Shown here piece after piece: positions 11,901-24,402 of a DNA stretch of 42,451 bases. Made by a program: the position numbers and the translations under genes. The notes beneath the pieces are model-generated. The model saw only the letters and a list, made by a program, of their open reading frames with translations. It made no database searches and was not told the origin of the DNA. Numbering within the stretch: the stretch's first letter is position 1; the number at the start of each line of letters is the position of its first letter. The DNA comes from Priapulus caudatus (taxonomy: Eukaryota; Priapulida; Priapulimorpha; Priapulimorphida; Priapulidae), in NCBI RefSeq assembly GCF_000485595.1, contig NW_014577127.1, positions 187,821-230,271 of the forward strand. The letters are read 5' to 3'.

Positions 11901-14900
11901 GATAATCGACACCACCCAGAGGTATCAGTTTTGTGTACGAGCTTCTTGCCTCCAAGACATATTTTATATCCTGGTAATACCCTCAACAAGATTAACATTG
12001 CGTTCACGTCTGCATTATAGCTGTTATGCCGACACGTACATTTGTACGTGCAGTGCAAAAACATTGATTTTATTTTTTCGTGGGCAAATCGTTTGCTCAT
12101 GCTATAGCAACGCGTACTGGAAGCTAACGATTTAAAATGCACAAGCAGATTCTGTCAATCATCGGTGGGTGGGGTTCTGGCCCAATCTAAGAGTGAGTGC
12201 AGGTACCTAAATGCAAAGCCCTGTCCCTTTAAGCATTGTCAAAAAATTTCCATACTTACCATTATCTTAGACCATATTCTCCCCAATTCTAAAGCAACCA
12301 AACATGATTAAGCAACCTTATCGTTTGAATATTTTCTGCATGACCTCATCACAACCTACTCTCCACCCACTCTAGCACCTTAGGATTCCCAACATTTTTA
12401 TTCTAGAACAAGCAACTTCAAAACGCTTCACATACACGTAAAATGCTACAATACCCTTGAATCTAGAATGAAGGCTCTCACCTTATCCAGCAGCTGTTGC
12501 AGCAGCTTGATCTGTTGATCCTGCCTTCGTATCGTGTCGAGGTAGTCTGTCCTGTCAAACTCAAACTCGCTTTGCAAGTCCTTGACCTCTGACTCGACAT
12601 TACGAAGCTGGAACCAGGGAGAACGCGTTCAGTGTGGCGCATCAATGATGCATTATCGAGTCAAATAGACGAGAATTATCTCATGATAGTGAAGTGACAT
12701 TAACTATGGCAACCTGTAATCTTTATGCATTTGACATTTTAAAATGTGCTCATTTTTTCGTCACACACCGACTGTATCTTCTACACAATTAGGTTGAGGG
12801 GGTCTCACATCCATTGGTCGTCCTCACAACACCCGCTCAAAAAAAAAGTCCATACTCAGTGACATATGATATGATCATATACCTTTTTCTTGAGTCGGTC
12901 GACCATGTCAGATTTTGCCTTTAGCTCATCTTGCATAGAGTCATAGACATTCATCATGATTCCATCATCATCCATCTTCTGAATCGTGTCTGTACAGTTG
13001 AGACAAATACACTTTCACGACCAATATAATTATATTTTATGTCAAAAAAATGCAAAATACTCGAATATAATAGGATATAATTTTGTGAGTTTTATTACCA
13101 CGTATATTGCTAGGTGATAGGAATTTGTATCGATATTGTCACATGAAGATGTTTCTACCACACCTGCTAGCTTCTGTCTCTTCTTTTCCGCAACCAATTT
13201 CTTCTTTTTCCGCTTTTCCTTTAATTCAACATCATTGGCTCTCTCTCCTCCTACCATGATGTTTTGAAGTTCTTGTAACCTGTGCAGAGTCCAAACGTAT
13301 TTCATTGACTCAACAGCACAGCTTCTGTTCTCTTCTGCAGGCCTCTATATTAACCTTCACGCATGCGCAATGCATTCAACTTAATCACAGTAAACAAAAT
13401 TGAAGATAAAACGAAATACAATATAAATTAAAACATATCCTCATGCACAGGGGAATTTTAAACGTAATAAAAGCCTTTTGCAAGTATAGGCGACAGCAAA
13501 AATAGCAGAAAAAATTTCGTCTGTTTTGTTGAAATTAATCTTCCTGCACTTTATTTAAGTGATGTAAAATCAGTATCATGTTGTACGTGTCATATGTAAT
13601 AGGTACCAATTAAGTGCTGACTGATTGTGCATGCATGTTTGTCAGTGCAGAGCTATTCTTGTCACTTAGTACTGTTAAAACAGTAGTCTGATGCAACCAA
13701 ATTGGCATCAACAGCAGATTTGGAAGATTTTGCTTGCTTCTAGGTTACATATGTTTGGTATCAGTTTCAAGGCCATCAAATTTATTAATACAACAATAAG
13801 CATAAGAGCAACGGAACAGTGAAATATGCCTAGCAAATATGCAAATAAATGTGGACTACCTTTCTAGGGCATCACTTTGGTCTCTGATCGCAGACAGTGT
13901 GCTAGAGTGGTAACCACCAGCCAAACTGCAAAACATAGCACGTCTCTTTATGAGAGCGAGTCTGGCACGAAATACTCGGGGTATAAAGCCTCGCCGGCAT
14001 GCTTAATTTCATAAAAGAAACACCACACGATGGATTCTTCATAATAAAATACCCTACCCTACATCAAAGCTTTCATCATGGCACCACCCCACGTTCACAT
14101 CACATCACTGAGTGGGTAAATGACAAGAAAAAATACACCTGTGTTGGTTATTATAAGAGTTAATATGAGTTGTACTCGATCAGGGAGACCTAAACGTTTA
14201 GTATCACATGAACCCACTTCGAAAGTAACCAATTTATCTGGCTAAATATTTGGTTCCACACACGATCTGGCCCTGTATTCCCATGAATACCAACCTTCAA
14301 TAATTATAAGCAATTAAATTATCCTGTTTTACGTTTAAATCCTTTTTTTAATCCTTTAATTTATAAATGGATCATGCGTATTTCGATGGTGTACACTCTG
14401 AGTAAGACTTCCGCTGCTTTTGCTTTCAGTTAGCTAACACCTGCCACTGCATACACTCGAGGGTCACCTGTCTATATATTTCTCTCCGTAGCTCATAATC
14501 AGCCAATAATCCTACATAGGTCTAGCAGGTGGGAAGGCCAGACACGCAGACTGTGAAAGGTCAAGTTGCAAAAGAACGCCTTCATAAAATCAGGCGAAAC
14601 ATACACAAGTTATGGAGAAATGACCTTCAGGCTCCTCCTCATTATGAGGCAGCACAGGGTGTCTGAATACCGTTGTCCGATTCGCTAGTTTCTGCTACCC
14701 CCACTAACACTACTCTTGGCAAACTTTCTCTCCATTCTTGCTCTACGGACACTATGCACTACACGACCCAACTACATGGACAGGCTAGGTTTAGCTCATC
14801 ATTTGATTCTCTGAGTGTGCATGCATGCGTACATGTGTGCGTGTCTGTGCGTGTGAGTGCCTAGCTGTGCATGTGAGCGTGTGCACGTATGTCAACAGAT

Positions 14901-17900
14901 TTCCTTCTAACACTATCAATCACGAATCATTTCCTAACATATAACACCCCTCTACCCCTTTCGCCCGGGCAATGTGTATTTTATGAGCTAGTTTGATATA
15001 AAAGGCATATACTTTTTATATCGAATAACTTTGGCAATAGTTGCTTCATCCTGTGCTTGATCATGCAGTGCTTCTATCGGAGTGAATTACACAAGAATTT
15101 TAGCCAGGACATGACAAACTAACTACGTGCATACATCGAAACGAAGTAACTAAAAGCAAGTACGATAACAGTGCAATCTAAATCGTAAAATGTCATTTAG
15201 TGAAGCAGTCTAATGTTTGTGGAGGAGTTTGTGCATGGGTTCCTGCAGTGGTATCAACCCTGGCACCAGTCTACGTTTCCACCTACATAGTGGTATAAAT
15301 GCTAACCACAGAACGGCTCTCACAGTGGCACCTGAAGTGGTGTTAAGTGAAGGACACGGGCACCCCCCACATGAGCATGCACAGTGATATTACCACCAGC
15401 GGTACCCGTATTGGCACTCTCACTGATACCATCAGTGATGCCATAAGTACAACAATATTTGTACTTTCAGTATAAAAGTGACCAGTATGTACTGATAGCA
15501 CAACAAACTTATTATGACTTTTGCATACAAAAATTTCGTTCTGGCCTAATGACATATGCGATTGCAAAAAAACGAAAACAAAAGTTACCTGCAACATACA
15601 TGCGGGCATATTATAATTGTTTAATATTCCATCAATTTTTCAAATTCAACTTATATAAAGAGGTGAATAATGACAGACCTATCATTATCCACCCCTGCTT
15701 ACATGCAACAAACAACCGTAGACAATTAAACCTTTTGACTATATTTACTGCTCTCATGTCGACATACTGATAAACGTTTAACCTACACAGCTGTATATGA
15801 CACATGCTAGTACGGAATTTTAAAAGCACTGCAAACAATTTAAATTCGATTTAGATGGACTTTTGTTTTCCCCAAGAAAATGAGCAAAAAACCTCTCTCA
15901 GATTTAGACTTACACACGCACCTTTCAAAACGCATTGCTATAACGAGTGGATCGACGACAGAAACCCCATCATTCACTCGAGCTGCACTCACCTCTTCAC
16001 GACAATCTTCTCACCGAGTCCATCCTGCGCCGTCGCCTCTACCTGTTCTGCTGTAAGGATGATGAAGCCATTTACGACCGATTACCGCGTCAAGCAAGCA
16101 CATAGAATCCTAATTCCTTCTCCACGTATACATCCGACTGACCGGCGTGAACATTTAATTACGTGCTTTCACCGCCTAGGTAATAGAGGACGCGCGGCCA
16201 GCCGATTGATTTAACACGACAGACGGTAAATAATTAATTCTACCTCAGCTTTCCTTTAATGAAACCTGAGCTAAAAGCGTCACATCTGGAAACTGTCCGT
16301 GAATCTCATTGAAAGCCAAACAGTGTGAGTGTATAATCCTACAGTGGGTAATTCCTCGCAATAGTTAATGCTAAGAACGCAACGTCGTAAACACGAATAG
16401 CCAAACTGGCAACTACATGAAAACAGCAGGAGTATCTAGTTAATTTTAGGAATTTTTTGGTACTCGTCAGTGCGTGCTGGCAACTTGATGTGCAACACTT
16501 AATGATTACGTACGTTCGCTCTTATACTTGTCTTTAACTAGAGAGATCTTGTCATCGTACTGCTTCCTCAGTTTCTCTATGTCCTCATGTAGCCTAACGT
16601 TGCTCTTCTGCTCTTTTTCGTACTTGACACGCATGTCTGACATCTTGTCTTCATACTCCTGTAAAGCACGATGGGGCGTGTATGAGTTGCAGAGACGTGG
16701 ATGGAATGCAGCAAGGGCCAGATTGTGAATGCGCTGTGACTCTTACCACCTCAACAGATGTTTGTCTTCAGTTTTTCTGAAGAGGTTTAATATTATCTCA
16801 AGTTTTTACAATGACAGTAGTACCAGAAGATCATCAATAGCAACATCTAACTGATATTCCATCCTGCTTCAACATAAAGGGCTGCCTAAACTACAACTAA
16901 CCAGAGACACATAGAAAAATAATCTCTATCATGCAACTCTAGTGACTAGTAATCACGAACAAAACTGCAGTACTATAAATAACTAAATACAGTATATATA
17001 GTGGGCGATGCAACAGAACATACAACTGCTGTAAACTCTAGCACAGTACATGTAAAATGAAGACATAATGATAACATGGAGAAGGTTATTTTTACCCAGC
17101 ACGAATTTCGGTGATATATATATGGATGCATACACTTATAATGCCATATTATTATCTCATCTCTGTATTGCTCTGGCAGATCTGGATCGAGGAACAACTC
17201 ACCTCCTGAAGTCTCTCCTTCTCTCTCTGTATATCTTGTGAGTGATCAGCTGACTGATCTGCAATGTACATGATGCCAAAGCGCAGGTGCTCAATGTAGC
17301 ATATTAACGCAACAACATTGCACCTACTATAACGTACAGCTAGGGTCATAGAGTACAGCTGTAGAAAAAAACAAGGATGATAACAATTGTCACCATATAA
17401 ACGTGATATAGCTGTAGCTTTATATTTTATTGCTCACAAATTATTGCTCACAAATCAGAGCAAATCAGAATAACTCATGACAATAATAAATAAGCATGAC
17501 TCACTGCAGCTATTATTCGCACTACTGAAGCCAATTATCACATAGGTAATTACATGCCAAATCAGTGGCAGGCAGTTATGAAAGCAGGCAGCACGTGGTG
17601 CAAGGCACGGAGTGACCGACAGCCTACTACTAGCCATCAACAGACGTCGGTCAGTAGGTTGCTCGTTGCTGAGCTTCACATATGCCTTCATAGATACAGT
17701 CAAACCTATGTAGTAGTGTCAGTCGAAAGAAATGCCAAAAATGACCGGTATAGATAGGCACTGAATCTATAGAGGAGTATGGATGGAGGAGGAGGAGAAA
17801 GAGGAAGTGGAGGAGGAGAAGGAGGAGGTGGAGGAGGAGAAGGATGAAGTGGAGGAGGAGGATTATATAGAGAGAGACACAGTATAACTTCCACACGAGA

Positions 17901-18819
17901 AAAACGGGACAAGTATCGTTTATAGACAGTTGTCGCTGCTATAATTGGGGGTTTCACTGTATAACTGCCACTCAAGGAAAAAACGTGAAAAGTTTCTGTT
18001 ATAGACGGGTGCTTTGTCTAGAGAGGGGGTTTCACTGTATAACTGCTACACAAGGAAGAAAGGTAAAGTGACCCTTCCGGACAGACGTCTGTTCTATAGA
18101 GGTGGTTTCAGTGTATAACTGCATGCCACTCAAGAAAAAAAGGAAAAGTGTCATTTACAGACAGAAGTCCATTACATAGAGATGGTATATATCACCATAT
18201 ATATCTGCACTCAAGAAAACCCCCTGAAAGTGTGCTTTATGGACAGGCGTTCGATATACAGAGAGACTGTCGACTTCGACCTTCAAGGCCAGATTTAGAC
18301 AAAGCGAGGTCCTAAGCTAAGGGAAGCAAACTTTTGTAAATATTACTAAATAATGATATTTTTTTAATACTTGGGTTTAATGTTAATTGTTGTTAATTAG
18401 GTTAAATCATCACTTATATCATCAATTATAGTTATAGTGTAACAAATGAAAAACAAACGATTTTGAGAGGTGCCTTCAGACTGTGAGCCCCTTATGCTGT
18501 AGCTTGTTTAGCTTATGCGTAAATCTGGCCATGTCGATCGTAGCGTGACTCGCTCACCGATGGGCAGTGGCGCTTGACCGGTCAGCATGGCCTTCAGCTT
18601 CTCGATCTCCTCCTGGTACTGCCGCAGCAGCGCGTCCTTCGGATCCTCGTTGATCTTCGGCTTGTTCTTGATGTTCTTGGCGCGGTTGGCGTAGCGCAGC
18701 GTGCTCAGCGTCTCCTCGTAGTTGTTGTCGGCCGGCGACAGACACGCGATCATGAGCGTCTTCGTGTTGCCACCTGCGACGACGACGTTGTACGCGCGGC
18801 ATATAACACACGTACACGT

Positions 18820-18918
<99 letters not shown>

Positions 18919-19329
18919 CACACACATACACACACATACACACACATAAGTGACGTAAACAGCTTATAGACACATACGCACGCACGCATGAACGCATACA
19001 CACATAATACACACACACACATACACACACAACGCACATATACTTATGCAGACACACACACATATGCACATACACGCACGTGCACACACACGCACGCACG
19101 CACGCACACACACACATACACATAAGTGACGTGAACAACATATAGACACATACACATGCACGCATGAAAGCATACACACATATACACATACACATACATT
19201 GTACAGAAATTCTGACCCCACAGTATGCAGATGTAGGAGGCCTAATACATACACAAATAGACAAATACATACGAGAGACTTGAACAGCATATCAGCAATT
19301 GGAACAGCAAAAGGAATTGTGTACACATA

Positions 19330-19377
<48 letters not shown>

Positions 19378-22300
19378 CACACACACGTATATTGTACAGA
19401 TATCTTGACACAGCAGTATGCATACTTAAGAGGCTTAATGCTTGAGAAGACTTGGCCGACTGAAGAGAGACTTCCAATAATCGTGAACAGACGTGAAACC
19501 GAGTGAAACCGTAAGATAGAGAATGCTCGCACTCCACAGACGCTAGAGATAACGACTCACCGAGGGAATCCTGAAGCAGACGAGTCAATTTGGAATCCCT
19601 GTAGGGTATATGAGTAGCTTTGCCATCCACGAGTGAAGATATGACATTTCCAAGTGCCGACAGTGATAGGTTAATCTTCGTCGCTTCTTTCAATCGTTCC
19701 CCAGTAGCACCTGCAACAGTAACTACCTGTTGAGCATATCTATCACTCACTTGTCATTTCTCACTTGTTATTTGTCAAGCCATTTAAAACCCTGCATACA
19801 AACGACACTGTCATCGTTGCGAGAAGATAACGTCTCAGCACTCTCAATTGTGACATAACGTGTGACTCAGTCATCTCATGTCTAGGCAAGCTGCATTTAT
19901 TTGTATTTTACTTTTTCACTAAAAGTTTTACAACATTACAACATAAAGTCCGGGTACTTTCTTTTACAGTGGACAGAAAGATAATTGTCATCATACACAC
20001 ATATGATTCGTAATAGCCATATGATATGATCAGGATAACATATCATAGCTTCCCAACCATACAGCTATTTGAGCTTGCATAACCACTCACATATACAATA
20101 TAAATATTTAGTATCTCTAACCTATATCTCCATATTATATATAACCATATATAACCATGTATATATAACCATAATCTCTAACCTATGCTAGGATGCCGAA
20201 CGGCTAGCATGCCCTAGTTAGATTTGCCACCCACCTATGCTAGACCTCCTACACCTTCTACACTTCCCCAGTAATAGCCTTACTAACCCTGACCTAGCCT
20301 AAAAAGCACATTGATCATCGATATTGCACGCACGCTCATGCTCACCTGTCTTCGCCTGTCTTTCGCTTCCGGCCAGGTCGACGAGGTTCAATTTGGCAGC
20401 ACGGATGTGCTCCTCATCGTTCGCATCCGTCGTCACCATCTCGAGGTTGATCGCGAAGATGGCGTGCGATCGCGACGAGTCGGCGTTCATAAGCGTAGAA
20501 CCGGTAGACCTGTTCTTCCAGCCCTGCTGCATCACCTTCTCGCACTCCCGCACATTGTGCACCGGATGCATGGTGAGACCTGCCACGCGAGAGCAGGAGG
20601 ATCACTGATTATATTAATCGGACATCGATTCGAGGCGTGATCACGTTCTAACAGCGACTGCTCGTATTACTAGCAGTGTAGCATTGTACTAGTTATTTGA
20701 GTGGATAAATGCCCCGCATCACGTACTCATCTTCTACTCATATAACCTCACTGCACGCATCCACTTTATACTTGTGCCTTGCACATAACCACTCTGCCAG
20801 AATGTGGTCCGTTCTATAGACATATATGAGAAGATCACAAATGGGCAAACTACATTGCCTATGGTCTAGTATTTCCACCATGTACTTACATGCTCAGCTT
20901 GTGTTCCCATACACTTCGTACATGCATACTTAACACTGTGTACTCACCTTGAATATATATATATATATCTATCTATCTATATATCTATCTATCTATATAT
21001 ATATATATATATTATCTTATATAATAATATAAATTATCAAAAGAGTAGGATAATACACAAAAGTACACACCCGATTACCCGAGCTTTTTACCTCTCGATT
21101 TTTCACAAAATTGCCGACGCAATCTAAAGAAGCAAGTGATACGTTCTAGCACTATTATACCACTAATCACATCACTTCATGGACTCGAATATTCCTTACA
21201 TATACTTGCTAGCGTATGCTGAAACTAATCTGCACGAGGCTGAATCGGCCAGACGATTAGCGCGCTAGTTTTGTGATCCTTGTTTAGCGCATTATTAGAA
21301 GCTATCGGAGCGAATATTTTACAACGACGTTTCCAAATCATCGTGCCCCACAGGTTGAGAGACAATCTAAGATTCGAAATTTGATCCTCGTGAAGCCCAC
21401 CCTGCGAGACAGCGCTCAGTTATGTGACCGCAACACAAGAAATCGACATACTATCTTACATAATAATAATACATAATAAACAAATTCTCTGTAGTTAGTT
21501 TGCACGTAAGTATACATACGCCACCGCAGGTAGCAAGTACTTAAATCCCCTATCGGCACAGATTCTGGAAACCGTCCTTGCTAAATATTGGCGCACCGAT
21601 ACTCTAATAAGTCTACAACAGCTCGCAACATAGTCGGCCCATTTTATGCGTAAAATTTATCAATTAAGCTCGGCAGATAGATTTACAGCAAACGCTAGCA
21701 AATATAGTAACCGAATATCAATACCCATAAGGTGAGTGGAAATCTAGGTGTCATAAAGAGCTAAGGAACGTATACACTTGCTTCTTATTGGCGTGGCAAA
21801 TTTTATAGAGAAAAATCGTTAAAAATGCGAACGGCTGTAACTCTTGTGTTTATTATCGTACCTTCTATAAATTCCCTAGATAGATAATAATACCTCCGCC
21901 ACGTGTACCCACCTGGAATGTGTATAATAATTAATATATATATATATATTATAGTATTATATAATATATACTACCCTGCCACTGTGACCCACCGGAATAT
22001 ATCTACTTCTGCGCATGTGAACCAACCTTGTTACCTCCGCAGGGGCTGGCGGGGTTATGTTTCAACGGCTGTTGTTGAGTGTTGTTTGTGTGTTGTGGGT
22101 TGTTAGCAAACATGCAGGGCCGTTTCATTCACTTCCGCTAGGGATGCGGCTGTGTAGACTAAAATGCAAAGACAAACAAGCAACCACAGGCTAGGGCAAC
22201 CAGCATCCCTCCCCCCCCCACCTGCACGCCGCACGATAATACCGATACCAATTAATTAATAAAAAAATTCACATTGAGAAGAAATTCAGGCTGCCTTGCG

Positions 22301-24310
22301 GAGTCCTGTGCTCTTGAGTGCTCTAGTTTATATATACCTCTGCCAGTGTACCCAATTGGAAATATATTCACCGTGCCCAGTGTACCCACTCTTGACATAA
22401 TATTACACTTCTGCTCACTTGTACCTTCAACCTTGATCATAATAATTTATACTCTCTGCTCGTGTCGTGAGCACTTTGTACTACATGCCTCTGCCGCGTG
22501 TACCCACGCTATGTAGTACATTCGCCTCTGCCGCGTGTACCCACCTGTACGTAATTGGCCCTGTCCGCGTGTACCCACTTGTACGTAATGTCCGCCGGTG
22601 TACCCACCTTGTACGATCATGCCCTGCCGCTGTACCCACCTCGTAACTACCTCTCTGCGCGTGACCCACCTTGTAACGACATTCGCTGCCCGTGTACCCA
22701 CCTTGCTACTACGTGCCTCGCCGGCGTGTACCACCCTTGTACACATGCCCTGCGCGTTACCCCTTGTACGTAATGCCCCGCGTGTACCCACCTGTACGCT
22801 TTACATGCCCTCTGCCGCGTTACCCACTTGTATATACAGCGCCTTCTGCAGCCTGTGCCACTTGTACTATTATCCCCTGTCACTGTGCCAACCTATGAAA
22901 TCATATATACTTCTGAACGCGTGTAACTCACCGTGCATATATTTATGTACTTCTGCCACTTGTCCGTCGCCTTGAACGACATACCAGTGCCGCGTTTGTG
23001 CCCACTCTTGTAGTAATGCCCGGCAGTCAGGATGCACCTTGATGTCGACTTGTTCTTCGGTCCTTTGCCGGCAGACTCGAATCTCCTTCCGATGTAGATC
23101 TCCAGGAGCTGAGGCGTGCACGAGAACATTTGGTGTTCATCCGCCCGACGACATGTCCTTGTCGAAGTAGTGCTCGATACGCTGCGCGTATGACGCCGCG
23201 TTGCGATCCGCCGCTCCTCGCGCGTCCACTCATCGTGAACAGACTTGCCGCAGCCCGTCCTGCACCGTGACGCGAACACGGCCATTGTATGCCTCCAGTC
23301 ACGTTCTAACAAGAGAAGGCGCAGAGCGTGAGACGGCGAGTGTGGGGAAGGGGCATGGGGATGGTATTAGATTGTGTGATTGGACGCGTGCACGCGACGC
23401 CAGGGGGGAGGTGGGGATGACTATTAGACGAGTGTGCGACGCTGGACGCGTGCACGCGACAACCGCTGGGAAGGGGTATTAGAGGTGCACGCCCGGGAGG
23501 GTGGGGTGGTTCGGTGGGGGCGAGGGGTATTAAGAGGGAGACGCTGGACCATAGTCATCAACGCGGGGGGGGGGGAGGTATAAGGGCGACGCTGGACGCG
23601 TGCACGCGACCCCCAAGGTTTTTTGGCGTCTGCTCGTGCGGGGGGGGGTATAGAGTGTGCAACGCCCGGTAAGTGGAGGGTGGTGTGTGTGGGGGGGGTA
23701 TAGAGTGTTGAGACTGACGACCACATGCACGCTGACATTGAGACGTGCACCTGCGATGCTGGGGGGCAGTATTAGAGAGTAGCGTTACGTGTCGTGTCTT
23801 TAGATTGCTCGCAGAAAACATAACGCCCTTAAACTAAAACGAATAGTATAATATAAATCTAAATAATAATAGATACTCTAATATTATATCTAAATATAAT
23901 ATAAGTTTATATAATTATAATATATAATTATAAATAATAATCGTAACCTAAAAGAGTCGTGTCCGTGCTACAGATTCTTATTCGCTCATCTACACAATGT
24001 TCAATTTACTTCAATATTATTGCCGGTAATTTATCCCTGTAAGTGATCTCGTTACAATCCACTAGTCATATTGGAAAAAGGCACATACCCTACCGTTCGG
24101 ACGAGTTCCCTATATAGTGCCTTTGTTTACAACACGCTGCGCCATAGCAAAAGAGCTAGCACCTCAGATTTAAATACTACCACATTCCGTCAGGTGCATT
24201 AATTTATAAGTACTCGTTTGAAACAGAAAGAGGGACCTTGGAGTCCGCAAGTTTCAACAATCTTATCCATTAGAGAGACTAGAGTAAAAGACAAGAGAGA
24301 GAGAGACGAG

Positions 24311-24345
<35 letters not shown>

Positions 24346-24346
24346 A

Positions 24347-24402
<56 letters not shown>

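Larger units (their letters stand above)
17259..18557 (-). other. KIF17 intron 6
   Basis: Contains the 77-bp minisatellite (17,885-18,270) and a GGA-rich tract (17,777-17,860). The rest is AT-rich with no feature seen. Confidence 0.8.
18774..19560 (-). other. KIF17 intron 5, mostly ACGC/ACAC microsatellite
   Basis: Dominated by (ACGC)n and (CA)n tracts at 18,818-18,925, 18,975-19,130 and 19,328-19,385. A roughly 250-base unit containing TAAGTGACGT, AACA and ATATAGACACATAC seems partly duplicated (18,948 and 19,121). Long open frames across these tracts are repeat artefacts. Confidence 0.85.

Noticed and set aside
18508-19386. Cysteine-rich and histidine/threonine-rich frames around KIF17 exon 6
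   Set aside because: Microsatellite translation in intron 5; only the 18,558-18,773 part is real coding sequence.
22447-22791. Glycine/arginine-rich minus-strand frame across the intron 3 array
   Set aside because: The product of the 33-bp minisatellite; the frame is not shared with KIF17 exons.
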